The notes beneath the pieces were generated by a model that did not search any database, had not been told where the DNA came from, and was given only the letters and a program-made list of their open reading frames with translations. The position numbers were made by a program, and so were the translations under genes. From assembly GCA_018240525.1 (NCBI GenBank), contig JAFEFN010000003.1, positions 248,001 to 312,000 on the forward strand: a stretch of DNA of 64,000 nucleotides. Reading direction: 5' to 3'. Source of the stretch: Pseudomonadota bacterium. GTDB lineage: Bacteria; Pseudomonadota; Gammaproteobacteria; Steroidobacterales; Steroidobacteraceae. Below, in pieces: positions 56,989-64,000 of the stretch; the first letter of the stretch is position 1, and each line of letters begins with the position of its first letter.

Positions 56989-58350
56989 TCAGCGGCCCGG
57001 GAAGCCGGGGGGCATGCCGCCCTTGAAGGCCCCCATGAGCCGTCGCAGGCCCCCGCCCTTCATGCTCTTCATGACGCGCTGCATCTCCATGAACTGCTTG
57101 AGCAGGCGGTTCACGTCCTGGACCTGCACCCCGGAACCCCCGGCGATGCGGCGGCGCCGCGAGCCGTCGATGATCGAGGGGTTGCGCCGCTCGCGCGGGG
57201 TCATGGAATTGATGATGGCGATCTGGCGCCGCAGCTCCCGGTCGCCCTGGTCGGCCGAGACCGCCCCCTTCTTCACCATGGCCCCGGGCAGCTTGTCCAT
57301 GACGGCCCCCAGCCCGCCCATCTTCAGGAGCTGCTCCAGCTGGCCGCGCAGGTCGGTCATGTTGAAGCTCTTCCCGCTGGCCACCTTGTGGGCGAGGCGC
57401 TGGGCCTCCTCGGTGTCGACCTGCTTGTGGACCTGCTCGACGAGGGAGACCACGTCGCCCATCCCCAGGATCCGGGAGGCCATGCGCGTCGGATCGAAGG
57501 GTTCGAGGGCCTCGGTCTTCTCGCCGACGCCCATGAACACGATCGGCTTGCCGGTCACTTGCCGCACCGACAGCGCCGCACCCCCGCGGGCATCGCCGTC
57601 GGCCTTGGTGAGGATGATGCCGGTCAGCTCCAGCGCCGCCCCGAAGGCGCGCGCCGCATTCAGGGCATCCTGGCCGGCCATGGCATCCACCACGAAGAGG
57701 CGCTCGGCCGGGTTCACCGCTGCGTCGATCTCGCGCACCTCGGCCATCAGGCCCTCGTCGACGTGCAGGCGGCCGGCCGTGTCCACGATCAGCACGTCCA
57801 CGACCGAGGTGCGGGCCGCCGCCAGCGCCGCAGCGGCGATCCTCGCCGGCGCATCCGCAGCGCTGGCGGGGAAGTACTCCGCGCCCACCTGGGCGGCGAG
57901 CCGCTCGAGCTGCAGCATCGCGGCGGGTCGGCGCACGTCCGTGCTCACCAGCAGGACCTTCTTGCGCTCCTTCTCGATCAGGTGCCGGGCCAGCTTGGCC
58001 GCCGTGGTGGTCTTGCCCGCCCCCTGCAGGCCCGCCAGCAGCACCACGACCGGGGGCGCGGCGCGCAGCTTGAGCGTCGTGGGCGCCCCGCCCATGAGCT
58101 CGATGAGCTCCTGGTTCAGGATGCCGATGAAGGCCTGCCCGGGGGTGAGGCTCCCCAGCACCTCGCTGCCGAGGGCCTTGGCCTTGACCGCCTCGGTGAA
58201 GCTCTTGACCACCGGGAGCGCCACGTCGGCTTCCAGCAGCGCCATGCGCGCCTCGCGCAGGGTCTCGCCGATGTTCTCCTCGGTGATGCGTCCCTTGCCG
58301 CGCAGGCCCTCGATCGTGCGGGAAAGCCGGGCTGTCAGGTTGTCGAACAT
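56989..58350 (-). CDS. ffh: Ffh, signal recognition particle protein
   Basis: SRP54 GTPase that, with 4.5S RNA, targets membrane proteins. 453 residues: N domain (about 1-85), G domain with LAGLQGAGKTTT, DTAGRL and TKADGDARGG, and a Met-rich M domain (from about 300; LLKQFMEMQRVMKSMKGG) with the RNA-binding SRRRRIAGGSG. Divergent from a CorB-like gene, as in E. coli. Its RNA partner is at 27836. Confidence 0.97.
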   Translation of the reverse strand: MFDNLTARLSRTIEGLRGKGRITEENIGETLREARMALLEADVALPVVKSFTEAVKAKALGSEVLGSLTPGQAFIGILNQELIELMGGAPTTLKLRAAPPVVVLLAGLQGAGKTTTAAKLARHLIEKERKKVLLVSTDVRRPAAMLQLERLAAQVGAEYFPASAADAPARIAAAALAAARTSVVDVLIVDTAGRLHVDEGLMAEVREIDAAVNPAERLFVVDAMAGQDALNAARAFGAALELTGIILTKADGDARGGAALSVRQVTGKPIVFMGVGEKTEALEPFDPTRMASRILGMGDVVSLVEQVHKQVDTEEAQRLAHKVASGKSFNMTDLRGQLEQLLKMGGLGAVMDKLPGAMVKKGAVSADQGDRELRRQIAIINSMTPRERRNPSIIDGSRRRRIAGGSGVQVQDVNRLLKQFMEMQRVMKSMKGGGLRRLMGAFKGGMPPGFPGR

Positions 58351-58452
58351 GTCGGTTGGGTAAACTGCGGGGATGAGGGGTAATTATAAGGGTGCCGCGG
58401 CCCTGGCCGCGCCCGCAGGCCTACCGCCGACCCGGAACCGAGGGGTACCGCC

Positions 58453-59739
58453 TTGAACCTGCTACCGACCGCCACGCCCGTGCTTCTCGGGGCGCTCCTG
58501 GTGCTGCTGATCATCGTCGCCTTCTCCTCCGGGACCGAGGTGGCGATGCTCTCGGTGAACCGCTACCGCATCCGCCACCGCGCCCAGGGCGGCAGCGGCC
58601 AGGCGCGCGCCCTCGAGCGCCTGCTCGAGAAGCCGGACGACTGGCTGGGGGCGAACCTGGTGATCCTGGCCGGTGCGAGCATGTTCGCCTCGGCCATCGC
58701 CACGGTGCTCGCCCAGCGCACCGGCCATCCCTACGCCGTGCCGATCGCCGCCTCGCTGCTCACCGTCATCGTCATCGTCTTCTGCGAGCTCGCCCCGAAG
58801 ATCTACGCCGCCGCCAACCCGGAGGGGGTCGCGCTGCACGCCGCCGGCATCTACCGCGTGCTGGTGACCCTCACGCGGCCGGCGCTGTGGCTGACCAACG
58901 TCCTCGCCTACGGCCTGCTCAAGCTGTTCGGGGTCGGCCGCTCCCAGGGGCCGCTGCAGGCCATGAATGCCGAGGAGCTGCGCACGGTGGTGACCGAGGC
59001 GGCCCCGGTGATCCCGGCCCGCCACCGGCAGATGCTGCTGTCGATCCTCGACCTCGGACGGGTCACGGTGAACGACATCATGGTGCCGCGCCAGGAGATC
59101 TCCGGCGTCGACGTCAGCGCGGACTGGGAGGACATCCTCAGCATCCTGCGCCAGACCCCCCACACGCGCCTGCCGGTCTACGAGGGCGAGCTCGACAATC
59201 TGATCGGCCTGCTGCACATGAAGCGCGTGGCGCACGAGCTGGTGCGCGGCAACCTCACGCGCGAGCGCCTCATCGAGATCGCCCGGGGCCGCGAGGCCTA
59301 CTTCGTCCCCGAGGGCACGCCGCTCAACGTGCAGCTGACGCACTTCCAGCGTAACCGCCGGCGCTTCGCCTTCGTGGTGAACGAGTACGGCGACATCGAG
59401 GGGCTGGTCACGCTCGAGGACATCCTCGAGGAGATCGTGGGCGAGTTCACCTCCGACCCGGCGACCATCACGCACAAGGACGTGCATGCCGAGCGGCCCG
59501 GGGTGTTCATCGTCAATGCCAGCGCCACGATCCGCGCGCTGAACCGGGCCCTCGGCTGGGGGCTGCCCACCGACGGGCCGAAGACGGTGAACGGGCTGCT
59601 CCTGGAGCAGCTGGAGAACATCCCGAGCGCCGGCACGATGGTGCGCGTCGGGGACTACGAGTTCGAGGTGCTGCAGACCGCGGATAACGCGGTGCGCACG
59701 GTGCGGGTCAAGGCCCCGCAGGCGCGCCAGCCGGCCTAG
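58453..59739 (+). CDS. CorB/YfjD-like CNNM-CBS membrane protein
   Basis: 428 residues: CNNM/DUF21 membrane domain with about four hydrophobic segments (residues 5-30, 65-85, 95-115, 130-155), a CBS pair (about 205-325; MVPRQEISGVDV, FVVNEYGDIEGLVTLEDILEE), and a C-terminal CorC/HlyC domain. Relatives transport or regulate Mg2+/Co2+. TTG start at 58453 with GAGGGG upstream. Stop overlaps radA as CTAG. Confidence 0.92.
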   Translation: MNLLPTATPVLLGALLVLLIIVAFSSGTEVAMLSVNRYRIRHRAQGGSGQARALERLLEKPDDWLGANLVILAGASMFASAIATVLAQRTGHPYAVPIAASLLTVIVIVFCELAPKIYAAANPEGVALHAAGIYRVLVTLTRPALWLTNVLAYGLLKLFGVGRSQGPLQAMNAEELRTVVTEAAPVIPARHRQMLLSILDLGRVTVNDIMVPRQEISGVDVSADWEDILSILRQTPHTRLPVYEGELDNLIGLLHMKRVAHELVRGNLTRERLIEIARGREAYFVPEGTPLNVQLTHFQRNRRRFAFVVNEYGDIEGLVTLEDILEEIVGEFTSDPATITHKDVHAERPGVFIVNASATIRALNRALGWGLPTDGPKTVNGLLLEQLENIPSAGTMVRVGDYEFEVLQTADNAVRTVRVKAPQARQPA

Positions 59740-61106
59740 GCGCTGCTGCCGCCGCGGGGGCCGAGAGCGGCCTCCAGCGCCTCGCTGATGCGGCCCACCG
59801 GCACGACCCGCAGGCCCTCCGGGTCCCGGCGCGGCGCGTTCTCGCGCGGCACGATCGCCACCTTGAAGCCCTGCGCGTGCGCCTCGCGCAGCCGCTCGTC
59901 CCCGTAGGCCACCGGGCGCACCTCGCCGGTGAGCCCGATCTCGCCGAAGGCCACGAGGGATGGGGGCACCACGCGATCGGCGAGGCTCGAGGCGAGCGCG
60001 ATCAGCACCGGCACGTCCCACGCGGTCTCGCCGATCTCGATGCCGCCGACCACGTTCACGAAGACGTCGTGCTCCTGCAGCGACACCCCCGCGTGGCGGT
60101 TGGCGGCGGCCAGCAGCATCGCCAGGCGGTTGGCGTCCAGCCCCTGGGCAATGCGCCGCGGCGCCCCGAAGCGCATGCGGTCGACCAGCGCCTGCAGCTC
60201 GATGAGCAGCGGGCGCCCCCCCTCGCGGGTGACGGTGACGATGCTGCCCGCGGCGGGCTCCGGCGCGCGCGCCAGGAAGATCGCCGCCGGGTTCTTCACT
60301 TCCTTCAGCCCCGTGCCGCTCATGGCGAAGAAGCCGAGCTCGTTCACCGCGCCGAAGCGGTTCTTGGTGGCGCGCACGATGCGGTAGCGGCTGCCCGCCT
60401 CGCTCTGGAAGTAAAGGACGGTATCCACCAGGTGCTCGAGCAGGCGCGGGCCGGCGATCGCCCCCTCCTTGGTCACGTGCCCGACGATGACCACCGCGCA
60501 ACCGCTGGACTTGGCATGGCGCACCAGTTCCGCGGTGCACTCGCGCAGCTGGGTGATGGCGCCCGCCCCGGCGCCGGCGGCGCCGGACTGCAGCGTCTGG
60601 ATCGAGTCGATGATGAGCAGCGCCGCGGAGCGCTCAGTCGCCAGCGCCAGGATGGACGGCAAATCGGTCTCGCACACCAAGCTCAGGTGCTGCGCGGTGA
60701 GGCCCAGGCGCTGGGCGCGCAGCTGGACCTGGGCCACGGACTCCTCGCCGCTGGCGTAGACGACCTCGCGGCGGGCGGCCACGTGGGCGGCCACCTGCAG
60801 GAACAGCGTCGACTTGCCGATCCCCGGCTCGCCGCCGAGGAGGATGACCGAGCCCCCGACGATGCCGCCACCGAGCACCCGGTCGAGCTCACCGTGGCCG
60901 GAGCCGAGGCGCTCGCCCGTGGCCGGTGCCTGCGCGGCCCCCTTCAGGGCCACTGCGACGGCAGCGCCGGCCGCCGGTCGCGGGGCCCTGGGTGCGGCGC
61001 GCTGCTCGAGCGAATTCCAGTCGCCGCACAGCGGGCACTGGCCCTGCCACTTGAGGGTTTCCCCCCCGCAGGAGCCGCAGACGAACACGGGATTTGAGCG
61101 GGCCAT
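59736..61106 (-). CDS. radA: RadA, branch-migration ATPase
   Basis: RecA-like helicase for recombination intermediates. 456 residues: C4 zinc finger (CGSCGG and CPLCGDW), Walker A LGGEPGIGKSTLF, KNRFG motif (RATKNRFGAVNELG), and a C-terminal Lon-like domain (DVFVNVVGGIEIGETAWD). Divergent from the phosphatase gene across 180 bases in which I see no clear element. Confidence 0.97.
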   Translation of the reverse strand: MARSNPVFVCGSCGGETLKWQGQCPLCGDWNSLEQRAAPRAPRPAAGAAVAVALKGAAQAPATGERLGSGHGELDRVLGGGIVGGSVILLGGEPGIGKSTLFLQVAAHVAARREVVYASGEESVAQVQLRAQRLGLTAQHLSLVCETDLPSILALATERSAALLIIDSIQTLQSGAAGAGAGAITQLRECTAELVRHAKSSGCAVVIVGHVTKEGAIAGPRLLEHLVDTVLYFQSEAGSRYRIVRATKNRFGAVNELGFFAMSGTGLKEVKNPAAIFLARAPEPAAGSIVTVTREGGRPLLIELQALVDRMRFGAPRRIAQGLDANRLAMLLAAANRHAGVSLQEHDVFVNVVGGIEIGETAWDVPVLIALASSLADRVVPPSLVAFGEIGLTGEVRPVAYGDERLREAHAQGFKVAIVPRENAPRRDPEGLRVVPVGRISEALEAALGPRGGSSA

Positions 61107-61286
61107 TCGTGCGCCTCTGGTCCACTTTCGGCTAGGATTCGCGCCGGGAAAGGGTTCGAGTGGCCTTATTTGTGACCGAGGCCGCCCGGACTACAAGCCG
61201 GCGATGCTAGCGTATGCCGGCTTCTTCGGGGACGGAAAAGTGACGCGTATCACATTCGGCACAGTCAGGACGGGTGCACTCAGCGC

Positions 61287-62111
61287 ATGAGCTTGAAAAA
61301 CAAGCTGCGCTTCGTCGGCCTGTCCGACACCGGCAAGGTGCGCGAGCACAACGAGGACACGATCGCCCACGATGCGGACATCGGTCTGCTGGTGCTGGCC
61401 GACGGCATGGGCGGCTACAACGCCGGCGAGGTCGCCAGCGGCATCGCGGTCAAGACCATCGTGAACCTGGTGCGCGAACACGTGCAGCGCGAGGACCTCG
61501 CCGTCCCGGACCGCGAGTCCGGCCTGTCGCGCTCGAACATCATCCTGCGCGATGCCATCAGCCGCGCGAACAAGATCATCTACCAGACCTCGCGCACCCA
61601 GCCGCAGTGCGAGGGCATGGGAACGACCGTGGTTGCCGCGCTGTTCTTCGACAACAAGGTCACCATCGCCCACGTGGGCGACTCGCGTCTGTACCGCCAG
61701 CGCGGGGACACGCTCGAGCAGGTCACCATGGACCACTCGCTCCTGCAGGAGCTGGTCGACCGGGGCTTCTACTCACCGGAGGAAGCCGCAAGGGCCGCAA
61801 ACAAGAACTACGTCACAAGAGCGCTGGGAGTCGAACCGAGTGTCGAAGTCGAGATCCAGGAGGTGCCCGTCACCAAGGGTGAGGTGTACGTTCTGTGCTC
61901 CGACGGGCTGTCGGACATGATCGAGGACGAAGATATTCATTTAACCATAAACACCTTTAGTGCTAATCTGGATACGGTCGCCAAGCAGTTGATTCAACTG
62001 GCCAATGACAATGGAGGCCGGGACAACGTCTCGGTAGTCATGGCGCACATCATGGATGCTTTTCCGGCTCGCACTAAGATTTTCGACAAGATCCTGGGTT
62101 GGTTCGGCTGA
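61287..62111 (+). CDS. PP2C-type serine/threonine protein phosphatase
   Basis: 274 residues with all PP2C metal motifs: REHNEDTIA, VLADGMGGYNAGE, GMGTTVVAALF, IAHVGDSRLYR, LCSDGLSDMI, and GGRDNVSVVMA. Soluble Stp1/PrpC type. 22 bases upstream of an FHA protein, a usual phosphosignalling pairing, but no Ser/Thr kinase is in the window. Confidence 0.93.
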   Translation: MSLKNKLRFVGLSDTGKVREHNEDTIAHDADIGLLVLADGMGGYNAGEVASGIAVKTIVNLVREHVQREDLAVPDRESGLSRSNIILRDAISRANKIIYQTSRTQPQCEGMGTTVVAALFFDNKVTIAHVGDSRLYRQRGDTLEQVTMDHSLLQELVDRGFYSPEEAARAANKNYVTRALGVEPSVEVEIQEVPVTKGEVYVLCSDGLSDMIEDEDIHLTINTFSANLDTVAKQLIQLANDNGGRDNVSVVMAHIMDAFPARTKIFDKILGWFG

Positions 62112-62133
62112 CACGCGATAAAGGCAGAAGCAC

Positions 62134-62838
62134 ATGGCAAGGTTGGTCTTAAGCCTGGATGGCCAGGTGATGGCGGAATACAACATGAACAAGGAGCGCT
62201 ACACGATCGGGCGCCTCCCTGACAATGACATCCGCATCGACAATGCCGCGGTCAGCGGCCACCACTCGCTGATCATCAACATCCTCAACGACTCGTTCCT
62301 TGAGGACCTGAACAGCACCAACGGCACCTACGTCAACGGCAAGCTGATCAAGAAGCATGCCCTGCAGCATGGCGACGTGATCACCGTCGGCCACCACCAG
62401 CTGCGCTTCGTCGAGGACGACGAGCAGCAGGACGAGTTCGAGAAGACCATGGTCATCCAGCCCTCCGCCCGCCCGGTGGAGAAGCTGCGCGCCGCCCAGG
62501 AAGTGGCCAGCGCCAGTGGCGCGGCGGCGACCGGCAAGTCGCGCACGCTCGATGGCGCCGCGGCGGTCAAGAAGGCCAAGCTGCAGGTGCTCTCGGGCGC
62601 CTTCGCCGGCCGCGAGGTCGAGTTGAGCAAGGCGCTCACGACCCTGGGCCGGCCGGGCATCCAGGTGGCGGCGATCACGCGCCGCTCCGATACCTATTAC
62701 ATCGTGCACGTGGACAGCGGCAAGCCGGACGACTTCCCGCTGCTGAACGGCACCCCGATCGGCGCCCAGGCCACCCGGCTGAACGACAACGACGTCATCC
62801 AGCTGGCCGGGGTGAAGATGGGCTTCTTCGTCAGCTGA
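62134..62838 (+). CDS. FHA-domain protein
   Basis: 234 residues. N-terminal FHA domain (about 1-95): YTIGRLPDNDIRID, AAVSGHHSLI, LEDLNSTNGTYVNG, which bind phosphothreonine. A linker of Ala/Lys-rich sequence leads to a C-terminal FHA-like domain (about 150-234; TTLGRPGIQVAAITRR, FPLLNGTPIGAQATRLNDND) that lacks a clean SxxH. Likely reads out the phosphorylation state set by the adjacent PP2C and an unlinked kinase. Confidence 0.92.
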   Translation: MARLVLSLDGQVMAEYNMNKERYTIGRLPDNDIRIDNAAVSGHHSLIINILNDSFLEDLNSTNGTYVNGKLIKKHALQHGDVITVGHHQLRFVEDDEQQDEFEKTMVIQPSARPVEKLRAAQEVASASGAAATGKSRTLDGAAAVKKAKLQVLSGAFAGREVELSKALTTLGRPGIQVAAITRRSDTYYIVHVDSGKPDDFPLLNGTPIGAQATRLNDNDVIQLAGVKMGFFVS

Positions 62839-62843
62839 AGTAC

Positions 62844-62871
62844 ACGGGCGCAGCCCACCGGCTGCGCCCGT
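62844..62871. terminator. bidirectional terminator hairpin
   Basis: A perfect 12-bp stem (62844-62855 with 62860-62871) and loop CACC in the 54-base gap between the FHA gene and convergent alr. No T-run, but it is strong and well placed for both strands. Confidence 0.6.
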
Positions 62872-62892
62872 ATCCCCCGGATTGGACTCTTT

Positions 62893-63969
62893 CTAGCGCG
62901 GCTCGAGCGGCACGCGCTGGCTGATGCTGCACAGCAGCTCGTAGGGGATGGTGTGTGCGTGGCGCGCCACTTCCTCCACCGGCAACCCCTCGCCCCACAG
63001 CGTGGCGGTCGTCCCGACTTCGACCCCGGCGACGCCGGTGACATCCACCGCGATCATGTCCATGGAGACCCGCCCGACCAGCGGGGCGCGCTGCTTCTTG
63101 ATCAGCACCGGGGTGCCGGTTTCGAAACTGCGCGGCACGCCATCGCCGTAGCCGGCCGCGATGATGGCGATGCGGGAAGGCCGGGCGGCGGTCCAGGCGC
63201 CGCCGTAGCCCACGCGCTCGCCGGGCTGGATCTCGCGCACGGTGAGCACGGTGCTGAGCAGCGTCATGACCGGACGCAGGCCGAAGTCCGCCGCGGTGGC
63301 GTCCGCGAACGGCGAGGCACCATAGAGCGCCAGCCCGGGGCGCACCCAGTTGCTGCCCACGACCGTGCCGCCGAAGAGGCCCGCGGAATTGACGATGCTG
63401 GTCTCGAACTTAAGTCCCTGCGTGGCCTCGGCAAAGCGCACCAGCTGCTCGCGCGTGACTGCGCCATCGCGCTCGTCGGCGCAGGCCAGGTGCGTCATGA
63501 GGCGGATCTCGCGCGGCGCGCTCTCGAGCATGCGGATGCGCTTGAGCGCGCCCACGAAATCCCGCGGGGAGAAGCCCAGGCGATTCATGCCGGTGTCGAT
63601 CTTGATCCACAGGGCAAACCGCGAAGCACCACCACACTGCTCCAGCAGTTCGATCTGCTTGGCGTCGTGCACCACGAGATCCAGCCGGTCCTGGGCGGCA
63701 TCCTCGAGCTGCGAGCGGCTGAAAACCCCCTCGAGCAGAACGATGCGCGAGTCGATGCCGGCGGCGCGCAGCGACATGCCTTCCTCGAGGCGGGCCACCG
63801 CGAAGGCACCGGCGTCCTGGATCGCGAGCGCAGCGCTCACCAGGCCATGGCCGTAGGCGTTCGCCTTGACCACCGCGATGACCCTGGAGCGCCCGGCACG
63901 GGCGCGGATGACGTTCAGGTTATGACGGAGGGCTTGAGTGTCGATGACCGCCCGGATCAGGCGGCTCAC
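62893..63969 (-). CDS. alr: alanine racemase
   Basis: PLP enzyme making D-alanine for peptidoglycan. 358 residues: PLP Lys35 in VVKANAYGHG, KIDTGMNRLGF, and the second catalytic Tyr region (ERVGYGGAW), with VGRVSMDMIAVDVT. GTG start overlapping the stop of an upstream frame as GTGA. Confidence 0.96.
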   Translation of the reverse strand: MSRLIRAVIDTQALRHNLNVIRARAGRSRVIAVVKANAYGHGLVSAALAIQDAGAFAVARLEEGMSLRAAGIDSRIVLLEGVFSRSQLEDAAQDRLDLVVHDAKQIELLEQCGGASRFALWIKIDTGMNRLGFSPRDFVGALKRIRMLESAPREIRLMTHLACADERDGAVTREQLVRFAEATQGLKFETSIVNSAGLFGGTVVGSNWVRPGLALYGASPFADATAADFGLRPVMTLLSTVLTVREIQPGERVGYGGAWTAARPSRIAIIAAGYGDGVPRSFETGTPVLIKKQRAPLVGRVSMDMIAVDVTGVAGVEVGTTATLWGEGLPVEEVARHAHTIPYELLCSISQRVPLEPR

Positions 63970-64000
63970 CTCAGGACGCCTTCGGCGTAACTGTCGGACA
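63966..64000 (-). CDS. 3' end of an upstream gene (possibly dnaB)
   Basis: An open frame enters from the right edge and ends SDSYAEGVLR-stop, with its TGA overlapping the alr GTG. In many gammaproteobacteria dnaB precedes alr, so it may be the tail of DnaB; ten residues are too few to be sure. Confidence 0.35.
   Translation of the reverse strand, partial: SDSYAEGVLR

Noticed and set aside
61287-62838. Part of a type VI secretion locus
   Set aside because: PP2C and FHA proteins occur in such loci, but no tss genes flank the pair; neighbours are radA and alr.

Overview
The window is a gene-dense, high-GC chromosomal segment of a gammaproteobacterium. Neighbourhoods that support this are fur/bamE (omlA) divergent, smpB opposite ratA-rnfH, ppsR/ppsA, orn/rsgA, tRNA-Ser-ffs-dnaX-ybaB-recR, dapA next to a BamC-like lipoprotein, gcvR-bcp, mlaFEDCB, and ffh-rpsP-rimM-trmD-rplS. 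HrcA together with sigma32-type promoter sequence, SufU in the SUF operon and a class I aldolase point towards the Xanthomonadales/Nevskiales/Steroidobacter side of the class; that placement is inference. No phage, IS element, integrase or CRISPR array was seen, and no stretch above 300 bases lacks a gene.

Layout. 1-5.1 kb: heat shock (hrcA, grpE, with dnaK expected just off the left edge), nadK, recN, fur. 5.1-6.8 kb: bamE, rnfH-ratA, smpB. 6.8-13 kb: a DUF481 outer-membrane protein and a four-gene operon of uncharacterised envelope proteins (two lipoproteins, an OmpA-like protein, a DUF4412-like secreted protein). 13.0-13.7 kb: the tmRNA gene ssrA, interrupted in its T-loop by a 287-nt group I intron. 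13.7-20.2 kb: a carbon-nitrogen hydrolase, a Gfo/Idh/MocA oxidoreductase, small membrane proteins, the tail-specific protease Prc, a coiled-coil protein and YqiB. 20.3-28.1 kb: ppsR/ppsA, orn/rsgA, recR, ybaB, dnaX, SRP RNA and tRNA-Ser(GGA). 28.2-33.7 kb: mini-BamC lipoprotein, dapA, gcvR, bcp, PIN-PhoH, BepA-like protease. 33.7-37.7 kb: the Mla phospholipid-transport system, with mlaA tail-to-tail against mlaFEDCB. 37.7-46 kb: class I aldolase and the SUF Fe-S operon (Rrf2 regulator, sufBCDSUT, Rieske protein, SixA). 46-52.9 kb: two small secreted proteins, an HTH/TolB-like/TPR regulator, sdaA, hslR, kbl-tdh. 52.9-64 kb: sppA, the rplS-trmD-rimM-rpsP operon, ffh, a CorB-like protein, radA, a PP2C phosphatase-FHA pair, alr and the tail of one more gene.

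How it fits together. Ribosome rescue is strongly represented: SmpB, tmRNA (encoding the tag ANDDNYALAA) and Prc, a protease that in E. coli degrades ssrA-tagged periplasmic proteins. Because the intron splits the T-arm, mature tmRNA should depend on splicing. Envelope upkeep is covered by BamE, the BamC-like lipoprotein, BepA, Mla and SppA. Kbl/Tdh, SdaA and PpsA form a threonine/serine to pyruvate to PEP route.

The most notable feature is the tmRNA intron. Its predicted splice sites restore a perfect T-arm, and P1, P3, P4, P7 (with bulged A), P8 and P9 pairings can be drawn from the sequence. The second is the unassigned envelope operon. A structural habit is also visible: five convergent gene pairs share the palindrome CTAG as overlapping stop codons, and many co-directional genes are coupled through GTGA.
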